A stretch of 64,000 nt of DNA from assembly GCA_958454405.1 (NCBI GenBank), contig CAUEBO010000011.1:1-64000 (forward strand), in the 5' to 3' direction. Under the pieces are notes generated by a model that saw nothing but the letters and a program-made list of their open reading frames with translations, was not told the origin of the DNA and ran no database searches. The first letter of the stretch is position 1; every line of letters begins with the position of its first letter. Position numbers and translations under genes: made by a program. The stretch is from an uncultured Eggerthellaceae bacterium (GTDB taxonomy: Bacteria > Actinomycetota > Coriobacteriia > Coriobacteriales > Eggerthellaceae). Below are positions 24,473-32,085 of this stretch, in pieces.

Positions 24473-25954
24473 TCACTTCACGTCGGCTTCAGCGGATTCG
24501 ATTTCAAGGGAGGATTCCGCGGCTTCTGACTCGACGGCGGACTCGACGGCTTCGGATCCGGCGGCTTCTGACCCCATGGTTTCGACGGACTCGGCAGGCC
24601 GCAGCGTTTCGCGCACGTCCCACACCGCCTGCGCGAGGGCGGTGACGTAGAGGCGGTTCGCGTCGGTGTCGCGCACCCCCGTCATGACGGTGAAGAGGTA
24701 CGCCCTGTCGCCTTCGACGACGATGCCCGCATCGATGAGTGCGTTGTCCTCCTCGCCGCCGATCCAGCCGCCCTTGTCGTACACCGTGACGGGCGGCTTC
24801 CGGCTTTCCTCCAAGCGCTCGCTTGCAAGCTCGACCGGCGTGGAGAAGTCGACGTTCTGGTCTTCCAAGGCCTCCTCGCCGCTCATCTCCTCCAATTCCA
24901 CCGCATCCCGTATCATCGAGAACTCCGTGCTGCTGAACAGGTCCTCCATCCACGTCACCAGGTCCTCGTCGCCCGTTTGGAAGTACAGGTAGGCGTTCAT
25001 CCACAACTTGAGCGAATCGCGCGGCGCGTAGTGCGGAAACGCCGTGTCGGTGGCGAGCGTCGTGCTGATGTTCATGTCGGCCAGCCAGTTCGGCAGGGTC
25101 TCCTCCTCGTAGCCTTCGCAGGTGTAGCGGAGCTTGTGGTAGGAGGAATTGTCGGACCAGGTGATGGTGTCGGCGGCAAGATCGTCGATGGCGTTCACGG
25201 AAAGGTTGCCCGGCTCGAGGACCTCCTGGCAGACGTAGACGAGGTACGGCCCTTTGAACGAGGAGGCCCCGTACACCTGCTCGTCGATGTTGTACGCGTA
25301 GCCGCTGCCCGTTTGCAGGTCCACGATGCAGAAGCCCACGGTGCGGTCGTTCTCCGCGAAGGGGGCGAGCGCCGCTTGGATGGAGGCCTGCTGCTCGTCT
25401 GAAAGCGAAGGGACGTGGCTGTCGCCTTCACTGACGAGCGTGAATCCCGCGATGTTCTCGCCCGGATCGACGATGGTGTCGATGCTCTCGACGCTCGGCG
25501 CGTAGGAGACGGTGCGCACGACGGGTTCGACGGCCGCCCCTTCCTCCGCGGCCGGATCGGCCGATCCGGCCTGGCTGCACGACGAGATGAAGCCGGGCAG
25601 CACGAAGACCCCCAGGATGACGACGATCGCCGCAGCGGCCGCCAAGGGGACGATGCGCTGGAAGGGCGACTGCGATTCGGGGCCCGTGTGGGATCCGACG
25701 TAGATCGGGCCGGATCCGGTCGAGGGGAACGCGTTGAAAAGCTTGAGCTCGGACAGGCCGCGCTGGACGTTGGTGCGTCGATGGGAGGAGGGAGCCGCCT
25801 TCGAGGCCCGTTCCTGCGAGGGTCGAGGGGCCGTCGTCCGGCGCGGAGAGCCTCCACGTTCGTTCGACGGCGCAGAGGCGCTGCGCCTGCCGCGTTCAGG
25901 ACGCGCGCCGGACGGGTTTCGCCGGGAGTTTCTCTGTGGGGTTTTGTCATGCAT
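24473..25954 (-). CDS. Membrane-anchored beta-lactamase-fold serine hydrolase
   Basis: A 493-residue protein: basic, Arg/Ser-rich cytoplasmic N-terminus (1-105), one membrane helix (LAAAAAIVVILGVFVLPGFI), a linker, then an extracytoplasmic class A beta-lactamase/PBP-like domain from about residue 165. The SxxK motif is in GASSFKGPYLV, an SDN-like element in WSDNSSYHKL and the KTG equivalent in YDKGGWIGG. The C-terminal 45 residues are Glu/Ser/Ala-rich repeats (SEAVESAVESEAAES). It may act on peptidoglycan or on a beta-lactam; which is unknown. ATG 25954 lacks a ribosome binding site; a TACTAT lies seven bases upstream. Flanked by two related small-RNA candidates. Confidence 0.8.
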   Translation of the reverse strand: MHDKTPQRNSRRNPSGARPERGRRSASAPSNERGGSPRRTTAPRPSQERASKAAPSSHRRTNVQRGLSELKLFNAFPSTGSGPIYVGSHTGPESQSPFQRIVPLAAAAAIVVILGVFVLPGFISSCSQAGSADPAAEEGAAVEPVVRTVSYAPSVESIDTIVDPGENIAGFTLVSEGDSHVPSLSDEQQASIQAALAPFAENDRTVGFCIVDLQTGSGYAYNIDEQVYGASSFKGPYLVYVCQEVLEPGNLSVNAIDDLAADTITWSDNSSYHKLRYTCEGYEEETLPNWLADMNISTTLATDTAFPHYAPRDSLKLWMNAYLYFQTGDEDLVTWMEDLFSSTEFSMIRDAVELEEMSGEEALEDQNVDFSTPVELASERLEESRKPPVTVYDKGGWIGGEEDNALIDAGIVVEGDRAYLFTVMTGVRDTDANRLYVTALAQAVWDVRETLRPAESVETMGSEAAGSEAVESAVESEAAESSLEIESAEADVK

Positions 25955-25961
25955 GGCCCTT

Positions 25962-25967
25962 ATAGTA
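25962..25967 (-). promoter_or_regulatory. Extended -10 box for a leaderless serine hydrolase mRNA
   Basis: TGC-TACTAT on the minus strand, seven bases before the ATG. Confidence 0.5.
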
Positions 25968-26129
25968 GCATGCCTCGCGAGAAAGAAACGCGACGTCCGC
26001 GCCCATATCGGCAAAATGAGGGGGTGCGGGCGGGCCGATGCGGGGCAGGGCCTGGGCGGTGTCGCCGCAGCGCGCGGCGCCGTATGCGCGGCGGCGCCGG
26101 AGGAGAGGTGCGGACCGCATGCGCTGGAA

Positions 26130-26267
26130 ACAGATCGGCCCGGGGAGAGGGGAGCTCCACCGGGCCACAAGGAGGGGATTGCGGTGCCGTGGCACCGCTT
26201 CTGCTTTTTGGGATGCAAAGCAGGCAATCGAAGGGAGGGGAGTCTTCCGATTGCAAGACACAGTATA
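26130..26267 (-). ncRNA. Small RNA candidate A with C-rich loops
   Basis: Sibling of candidate B. TATACT at 26262-26267, start near 26255, terminator stem GGCCCGG/CCGGGCC at 26137-26166 (identical over its loop to B, but followed only by TTT). Hairpin 1 is GCAATCGGAAG/CTTCGATTGC with loop ACUCCCCUCC: its stem differs from B at several positions with compensating changes, while the loop is unchanged. Hairpin 2 is CTGCTTT/AAAGCAG and hairpin 3 is GCGGTGCC/GGCACCGC. Layout recalls actinobacterial 6C RNAs, though the loops here do not contain six consecutive C. Confidence 0.65.
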
Positions 26268-26411
26268 GGAGTCGGCGTTGAAAAACGTATGATCGCGCCG
26301 TGTTCGTCTTGTGTAACGGGTGCGAACGGTCGGTGAACGATGCGGCGGCGCGCGCCGGGGCCTTGCATCGGCCGCTCCGCCGAAGCGGGCGCGCTCGCCG
26401 CCTTCTTTTGG

Positions 26412-26417
26412 TATGAT
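26412..26417 (+). promoter_or_regulatory. -10 box upstream of the methyltransferase-like gene
   Basis: TATGAT 24 bases before the ATG, with GGAAAGG as ribosome binding site in between. Confidence 0.4.
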
Positions 26418-26441
26418 GTCAGCCGAGGAAAGGATTTCGCC

Positions 26442-27350
26442 ATGCCCGATATCTCCCTGCGCTTCCACAAGGACATGCTCGTGCTGTCCTCTCCCGTCGA
26501 GCCGGTCCTGAGCCGTCAGGGCTTCGATCTCGACCAGGGATTGGAATTCGCCAGCCTCATCGAGCCCGAGGCCATGCGCGATGCGCTGCGCCTGAGCGCG
26601 CTCGCCGGCGCCCAGTGCATCGTGACGAGCACGTCGGGCATCACGCCCGCGCGCCTTGCCCATCGCGGCATGGAGGACCGCGGCGCCGAGCTTTTGGACG
26701 CCGCCCTGGCCGCCGTGCGCGAGGTCTCGCCCCAGCACGTGCTCGTGGAGGTCGGGCCGTGCGGCCTGCCCCTTGACGCGTCCAGCAAGAACTCGCTGAA
26801 CGAGCACCGTGGGCAGTACGCGCGCGTCGCGCGCCTGTGCGCCGAGCGATCGATCGACGCGGTCTTCCTCAACGGGTTCCGAAGCCCGGTCGATCTGAAA
26901 TGCGCGCTCATGGGCGTGCGCCAGGCCGTCGATGCGCCCGTGTTCGCCTCCGTCGACGTGGACGCGGAAGGCGTGCTGGCCGACGGGCGGTCTTCGCTCG
27001 AAGACGCGCTCGGCGTGATGGCCGACTTCGGCGCGACGGTCGCGGGCTTCGCCACGCGCGCGCCGCTGGAGCAGGCCGAGGCGTTCGCCCGGCGCGCGTG
27101 CGGCCTGGGCGAGCTGCCCGTGCTCGCGCAGCTCGTCGTGGCGAAAGACGATCCGAAGCAGGGCCGCCCAACGCCCGAGAACCCCTATTACTGCCCCGAC
27201 GCCCTGGTGGACGCGGGCGTCCGGCTGCGCGCTGCCGGAGCCCAGTTCCTCCGCGCCTCCGGCGCGGCCACGCCGGCCTACACCGGAGCGCTCGTGGCGG
27301 CCAGCGAGGGTTTCGACGTGGCGCGCCGCGTGCAGGAGCAAAAGGCGTGA
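26442..27350 (+). CDS. Homocysteine S-methyltransferase-like protein without the zinc cysteines
   Basis: A 302-residue TIM-barrel protein matching the homocysteine S-methyltransferase domain (as in the N-terminus of MetH): ALAGAQCIVTSTSGITPARL near residue 51 aligns with the family's GADIIETNTF region, and SLNEHRGQYARVARL follows. Family members bind zinc through a Cys in a G-x-N-C motif and two Cys in GGCCG. Here these positions read GFATRAP and RASGAATP, so the zinc site is gone. It probably has another activity or a regulatory role. Overlaps the next gene by GTGA. Confidence 0.72.
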   Translation: MPDISLRFHKDMLVLSSPVEPVLSRQGFDLDQGLEFASLIEPEAMRDALRLSALAGAQCIVTSTSGITPARLAHRGMEDRGAELLDAALAAVREVSPQHVLVEVGPCGLPLDASSKNSLNEHRGQYARVARLCAERSIDAVFLNGFRSPVDLKCALMGVRQAVDAPVFASVDVDAEGVLADGRSSLEDALGVMADFGATVAGFATRAPLEQAEAFARRACGLGELPVLAQLVVAKDDPKQGRPTPENPYYCPDALVDAGVRLRAAGAQFLRASGAATPAYTGALVAASEGFDVARRVQEQKA

Positions 27351-27616
27351 CCGCGGCGGCCGGCAGCGACCGGCGCAGTCCCCACTACGGGGCCATGCAG
27401 GACATCGTGGACGGCTTGTTCGCCGACGGCGGCGTGAAGTCCGTCCGGCGCCTCGACGTCGTGCTTGCCGCCGAGGCGAGCGATCTGCCCGACGACCTCA
27501 TGGAGGTGGTGGCGCTTCTCCCGCCCGGATCCTACACGCGCCAGCGTCTCTGCGATCAGATCAACTCCTCCATCGGAGGCCATGCCTGGGGGAACGTGTA
27601 CGGCACCGTGGAGTAG
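27347..27616 (+). CDS. Conserved-looking small protein, 89 residues
   Basis: Starts at a GTG overlapping the stop of the preceding gene, so it is co-translated with it. Contains RSPHYGAMQDIVDGLFADGG and ends SSIGGHAWGNVYGTVE. Soluble, no known domain recognised. Likely a functional partner of the methyltransferase-like protein, from position only. Confidence 0.65.
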   Translation: MTAAAGSDRRSPHYGAMQDIVDGLFADGGVKSVRRLDVVLAAEASDLPDDLMEVVALLPPGSYTRQRLCDQINSSIGGHAWGNVYGTVE

Positions 27617-27961
27617 CCCTCCGCGCCGTCGGCGGCGCGCGGCGCCCTCCCTTCGAAACGTCCCTGCAACGGCCCCTCAACGCCGCGTTGACGGACGTAT
27701 GGAATATCGATGAAGCGACCGGCGTCTTCCGAATAAACCGATAATCGCCGCGATTTCAACCCTTGCGTTCCAGAATTCTGCTGCGTACCATATGTTCACG
27801 TTGCGGGCGTCCAGTCCACAACATATTGTGGAAAACAGGGCGCAGATCCAGTGGAAAATCTGAGCATAAACAAGGTGAATCCACTGTTCAAACCGAAAAA
27901 AGCACGGCATCCAGAACATGCGGAAACCAGCATCCGGCACAGGAGAAGGAAGGGACGGCAC
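27617..27961 (+). promoter_or_regulatory. nrdD upstream region with two NrdR-like boxes
   Basis: 345 non-coding bases. CCACAACATATTGTGG (27816-27831) is close to the NrdR box, with perfect CCACAA/TTGTGG arms; a second, weaker one centres on CATATG at 27789-27794. Their centres are 32 bases apart, the usual spacing of paired NrdR boxes. AAGGAAGGG precedes the nrdD ATG. Confidence 0.5.
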
Positions 27962-30307
27962 ATGGTCACGACCATCATCAAGCGCGACGGCCGCACGGCG
28001 GAATTCAACCAGGAGAAGATCGCCGAAGCGGTGGAGAAGGCGTTCCAGGCGTGCGGGGCCATGCAGGATCGCGCCGCCGCCGAGGACATCGCGCAGACGG
28101 TCGTCGACAAGCTCGATGCGGGCGCCATCGAGGGCATCCCCAGCGTCGAAGGCGTGCAGGACCTCGTGGAGGAGACGCTCATCGAGTCCGGCTTCGTGCA
28201 GACGGCGAAGTCCTACATCCTCTACCGCGCCGAGCGCAGCCGCGCCCGCGACGTGAACAGCCGCCTCATCCAAACGCTCAAGGACATCACGTTCTCGAAG
28301 GCCTCCGAGTCGGACATGAAGCGCGAGAACGCCAACATCGACGCCGACACGGCCATGGGCACCATGCTCAAGTACGGCTCCGAGTCCGCCAAGCAGTTCT
28401 ACGAGATGTGCGTCATCGACCCGAAGTTCGCCCGCGCCCACCGCGAAGGCGACATCCACATCCACGACATGGATTTCTACACGCTCACCACCACGTGCTG
28501 CCAGATCGAGCTCCGCAAGCTGTTCAAGGGCGGCTTCTCCACGGGCCATGGCGTGCTGCGCGAGCCCAACGACATCTCCAGCTACGCGGCGCTCGCCTGC
28601 ATCGCCATCCAGAGCAACCAGAACGACCAGCACGGCGGCCAGGCCATCTGCGACTTCGATTACGGCCTGGCCGAGGGGGTGCGCAAGACGTACCGCCGCC
28701 TGTACAAGAAGCACCTGGCCGAGGCGCTCGACCTGTTGGCCGACCTCGATGACCCGCGCGCCTTCGCGCAGGACGCCCTCGCTCGCGTCGAGGAGGCCAC
28801 GGGGACGTGGGCCAGCCTCGACATGGACGCCGCCTTCGACGCGAACATCCGCGCCGAGCTGTCCGACGCCGGCATCGACGAGCGCATCGCCGACAAGGCG
28901 CTGGCCTATGCGGCCAAGAACGCCTACGCCGACACCGATCGCACCACGTTCCAGTCCATGGAGGCGCTCGTGCACAACCTGAACACCATGCACTCGCGCG
29001 CTGGCGCGCAGACGCCGTTCAGCTCGGTGAACTACGGCATGGACACGAGCCCTGAGGGCCGCATGGTGGTGAAGAACATGCTGCTGGCCACCGAGGAGGG
29101 CCTGGGCTCCGGCGAGACGCCCATCTTCCCCGTGCAGATATTCCGCGTGAAGGAAGGCGTGAACTACAACCCCGAGGATCCGAACTACGACCTGTTCAAG
29201 CTGGCCATGCACTGCTCGGCGAAGCGCCTGTTCCCCAACTTCAGCTTCCTGGACGCGCCGTTCAACATCCAGTACTACAAGGGCACGCCGGAAACGGAGA
29301 TCGCCTACATGGGCTGCCGCACGCGCGTCATGGGCAATGTGTTCGATCCCGACCGCGAGGTCACGCCGGGCCGCGGCAACCTCAGCTTCACGTCCATCAA
29401 CCTGCCGCGCCTGGCCATCCGCTCGAAGGGCGACCTCGACCTGTTCTTCGACCTGTTGGACGCGAAGCTGGCGCTCGTGGTGGGGCAGCTGGACGAGCGC
29501 TTCGAGATCCAGGCGCGCAAGAAGGTGTACAACGCCCCGTTCCTCATGGGCCAGGGCGTGTGGATCGACTCCGAGAAGCTGGCGCCCACCGACGAGCAGC
29601 GCGAGGTGCTGAAGCACGGCACCCTGTCGTTGGGCTTCATCGGCCTGGCGGAGGCGCTCGTGGCGCTCACCGGCAAGCACCACGGCGAGTCGCAGGCGTC
29701 GCAGAACCTGGGACTCGAGATCATCGGCCACATGCGCAGCTACCTGGACAGGCTTTCCCAGGAGCGCGGGCTGAACTACGGCCTCATCGCCACGCCGGCC
29801 GAGGGCCTGTCCGGCCGCTTCGTGCGCATGGACCGCGCGCGCTACGGCTCCATTCCCGGCGTCACCGACCGCGACTACTACACGAACGGCTTCCACGTGC
29901 CGGTGTACTACGACATCAATGCGTTCGACAAGATCGAGATCGAGGCGCCCTACCATGCGCTCACGAACGCGGGCCACATCTCCTACGTGGAGCTGGACGG
30001 CGACCCCACCGACAACCTGGAGGCGTTCGAGGCCGTCATCCGCCATATGAAGGAGAGCGGCATCGGCTACGGTTCGGTGAACCACCCCGTCGACCGCGAT
30101 CCGGTGTGCGGCTACAACGGCATCATCGGCGACGTGTGCCCGAAGTGCGGCCGCACCGAAGAGGAGCACGGCGTGGCGTTCGAGCGCATCCGCCGCATCA
30201 CGGGCTACCTGGTGGGCACCCTCGACCGCTTCAACGACGCCAAGCGCGCCGAAGAGGCCGACCGCGTGAAGCACTTCATTGCGTCGGCTGATCAGCCGAC
30301 GCAATAG
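27962..30307 (+). CDS. nrdD: Anaerobic ribonucleoside-triphosphate reductase (class III)
   Basis: Makes deoxyribonucleotides without oxygen using a glycyl radical. An ATP-cone occupies residues 1-90 (TTIIKRDGRTAEFNQEKI). The catalytic barrel follows, and near the C-terminus are four zinc cysteines (PVCGYNGIIGDVCPKCGR needs one more nearby) and the glycyl-radical segment RRITGYLVGTLDRFNDAKRA. Length 781 is normal. ATG 27962 is preferred over an upstream in-frame ATG lacking homology. The final codons and stop lie inside a perfect 28-base palindrome that begins repeat copy 5. NrdG is encoded downstream. Confidence 0.96.
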   Translation: MVTTIIKRDGRTAEFNQEKIAEAVEKAFQACGAMQDRAAAEDIAQTVVDKLDAGAIEGIPSVEGVQDLVEETLIESGFVQTAKSYILYRAERSRARDVNSRLIQTLKDITFSKASESDMKRENANIDADTAMGTMLKYGSESAKQFYEMCVIDPKFARAHREGDIHIHDMDFYTLTTTCCQIELRKLFKGGFSTGHGVLREPNDISSYAALACIAIQSNQNDQHGGQAICDFDYGLAEGVRKTYRRLYKKHLAEALDLLADLDDPRAFAQDALARVEEATGTWASLDMDAAFDANIRAELSDAGIDERIADKALAYAAKNAYADTDRTTFQSMEALVHNLNTMHSRAGAQTPFSSVNYGMDTSPEGRMVVKNMLLATEEGLGSGETPIFPVQIFRVKEGVNYNPEDPNYDLFKLAMHCSAKRLFPNFSFLDAPFNIQYYKGTPETEIAYMGCRTRVMGNVFDPDREVTPGRGNLSFTSINLPRLAIRSKGDLDLFFDLLDAKLALVVGQLDERFEIQARKKVYNAPFLMGQGVWIDSEKLAPTDEQREVLKHGTLSLGFIGLAEALVALTGKHHGESQASQNLGLEIIGHMRSYLDRLSQERGLNYGLIATPAEGLSGRFVRMDRARYGSIPGVTDRDYYTNGFHVPVYYDINAFDKIEIEAPYHALTNAGHISYVELDGDPTDNLEAFEAVIRHMKESGIGYGSVNHPVDRDPVCGYNGIIGDVCPKCGRTEEEHGVAFERIRRITGYLVGTLDRFNDAKRAEEADRVKHFIASADQPTQ

Positions 30308-30426
30308 CCGACGCTGCGAGCGGCCCTGGCACCCGATCTTCGCACGATGCCGCAGGCTCGCGTACCGAAGTACGCTTCACCCGCGCCATCTCGCGAATCT
30401 CGGGCACCAGGGCCGCTCTCGCTGAC
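30278..30426 (+). repeat. Dispersed double-stem intergenic repeat, copy 5 (nrdD-nrdG)
   Basis: Perfect palindrome with 14-bp arms (ATTGCGTCGGCTGA and complement, 30278-30305) spanning the nrdD stop; GACGCTGCG (30310-30318); second stem GCGGCCCTGG (30320-30329)/CCAGGGCCGC (30407-30416) enclosing GCGTAC-cgaa-GTACGC; then TCTCGCTGAC. It fills most of the gap before nrdG. Confidence 0.87.
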
Positions 30427-30483
30427 TTACTACGCCAACCCGTTCGATCATTATGCGCCCTTCGGGCGCATGCGAGGCTGCTC

Positions 30484-31077
30484 ATGACCCCTCCCGATAC
30501 CATTCGCCTGTACGGCACGGCCCCGGACTCCATCGTGGACGGTCCCGGGCTGCGCTTCGCCGTGTTCGTGCAGGGATGCACGCACGGCTGCCCCGGCTGC
30601 CACAACCCCGACAGCCAGCCGGCGTGCGGCGGCGACGTGCGCCGCATCGACGACCTGGCGGCCGAGATCGCCGCGAACAAGCTCGCGCAGGGCGTCACCA
30701 TCTCGGGCGGCGAGCCGTTCGAGCAGGCCGCCGCAAGCGCCGAGCTGGCGCGAAAGGCGCGCTCGCTGGGCCTGAACGTGTGGACGTACACCGGCTGCAC
30801 CTACGAGGACCTGGCCGCGCTCGCGAGCCGTGGGGCCCAAGCTTCCGACGCGCCGCGCGCGCTGCCCGCGGTCGATCCGGCAGGGGCGGCGGCTTTGCTG
30901 GACGCCACCGACGTGCTGGTGGACGGCCCCTTCGTGCAGAAGCTCCATTCCTTCGACCTGCCCTGGCGCGGCTCGTGCAACCAACGGTTGATTGACGTTC
31001 CCGCCACCCGTGCTGCCGGGCGCATCGTTTTATGGGACACTCACGAGGACTTTCCCGAAAAACCGGCTTCTTGGTAA
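30484..31077 (+). CDS. nrdG: Anaerobic ribonucleotide reductase-activating protein
   Basis: Radical SAM activase that installs the glycyl radical on NrdD. The cluster motif CTHGCPGCHN (CxxxCxxC) is near residue 32, followed by TISGGEPFEQ. Length 197 is typical. Separated from nrdD by a repeat copy and a small CGCCC-ttc-GGGCG hairpin (about 30457-30469) close to the start, with no clear ribosome binding site, so its translation may depend on that structure. Confidence 0.94.
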   Translation: MTPPDTIRLYGTAPDSIVDGPGLRFAVFVQGCTHGCPGCHNPDSQPACGGDVRRIDDLAAEIAANKLAQGVTISGGEPFEQAAASAELARKARSLGLNVWTYTGCTYEDLAALASRGAQASDAPRALPAVDPAGAAALLDATDVLVDGPFVQKLHSFDLPWRGSCNQRLIDVPATRAAGRIVLWDTHEDFPEKPASW

Positions 31078-31116
31078 AGGGGCGCACGCCATGCGATGCG
31101 CCCACGTGCAACATGG

Positions 31117-31122
31117 TAGGAT
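31117..31122 (+). promoter_or_regulatory. -10 box for leaderless mscS mRNA
   Basis: TAGGAT ending exactly six bases (AGCGGC) before the mscS ATG. Confidence 0.5.
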
Positions 31123-31128
31123 AGCGGC

Positions 31129-32085
31129 ATGGAACAACTCGAGCACTACATCGACGGCATCGTGCGCATCGACTGGCTGACCACGGCCCTCTCGGCCGTC
31201 GTCATCTTGGCGGTCACGGCCGTCGTCGCGCGCCTCGTGCGGCGCTTCATGCGCAAGATGCTGCACTTCAATGAGGAGAAGAACCTTCCCTCCAGCTCCA
31301 TCTTCGTGAACATCGCCCGCGGTGCCGTGTGGGTGCTGGGCGTGTGCGTCATGCTGTCCACCTGCTACGGCGTGGACGTGAGCGCCGCTGTCACCGCGCT
31401 CGGCATCGGCGGCATCGCCATCTCGCTGGGCTTCCAGGACACCATCTCAAACCTCATCGGCGGCCTGCAGGTCAGCCTCATGCGCATCATCAAGCCCGGC
31501 GACAACATCGAGGTGGGCTCGTCGTCGGGCGTGGTGAAGGACATCACGTGGCGCCACACCACCATCAGGAACTCCAAAGGCGAGGAAGTCGTCATTCCCA
31601 ACTCCATCATCAACAAGACGGCGCTCGTGCACCTGCCGCCCGTGAACCAGGTGAAGGTGCCCATCGTCGTGGTCACCGAAGGCGAGCAACTCGACGAGGT
31701 GGGGAAGGCCATCGAGCATGCGGCCGCCCAGGCGGCGAGCACGGCGGGCAAGGTGGCGAAGAAGCCCGTCCTGACGTTCTCCGCCATCCTCGACGGGGGA
31801 TTCCAGGGCGCGATCGTCTTCCGCATGGCCGACAGCCGCACCAGCGCCCGCGCGGCCGACGCCGTGCTGCGCGCCGTGGCGCCGCTGACGCGCACGGGCG
31901 CGCCCCAGAAGGCCGAAGCGGTTCTGGACGAGGCGGAGCAGCAGGCCGAAGCGGCTGAGAAGGACGCCGACCTGAAGCCCCGCCCCAAGCCGAAGCCCAA
32001 GCCGAAATCGAAGCAGAAAGCCAAGTCGAGCTTCCGCAGCCGCATGGCGCGGGCGCTGCGCATGGACGAAGGGGGGCAGTCGTGA
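31129..32085 (+). CDS. mscS: Small-conductance mechanosensitive channel, MscS family
   Basis: Opens under membrane tension to release solutes. Three N-terminal membrane helices (about residues 17-37, 62-82 and 85-110), the third carrying the pore helix pattern VTALGIGGIAISLGFQDTIS, then the beta domain (PGDNIEVGSSSGVVKDITWR) and the alpha/beta domain. The C-terminus adds a basic tail of alternating Pro/Lys (KPRPKPKPKPKSK-like). No Shine-Dalgarno; the -10 box predicts a leaderless mRNA. Its stop overlaps the next gene's GTG. Confidence 0.92.
   Translation: MEQLEHYIDGIVRIDWLTTALSAVVILAVTAVVARLVRRFMRKMLHFNEEKNLPSSSIFVNIARGAVWVLGVCVMLSTCYGVDVSAAVTALGIGGIAISLGFQDTISNLIGGLQVSLMRIIKPGDNIEVGSSSGVVKDITWRHTTIRNSKGEEVVIPNSIINKTALVHLPPVNQVKVPIVVVTEGEQLDEVGKAIEHAAAQAASTAGKVAKKPVLTFSAILDGGFQGAIVFRMADSRTSARAADAVLRAVAPLTRTGAPQKAEAVLDEAEQQAEAAEKDADLKPRPKPKPKPKSKQKAKSSFRSRMARALRMDEGGQS

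Noticed and set aside
25955..26476. N-terminal extension of the serine hydrolase up to 26476
   Set aside because: It would translate through the small-RNA candidate A and is low-complexity; ATG 25954 has a promoter directly upstream.
27677..30304. 875-codon open frame antisense to nrdD
   Set aside because: Shadow of GC-rich codons; composition is His/Arg/Val-rich with no domain, and nrdD is certain.
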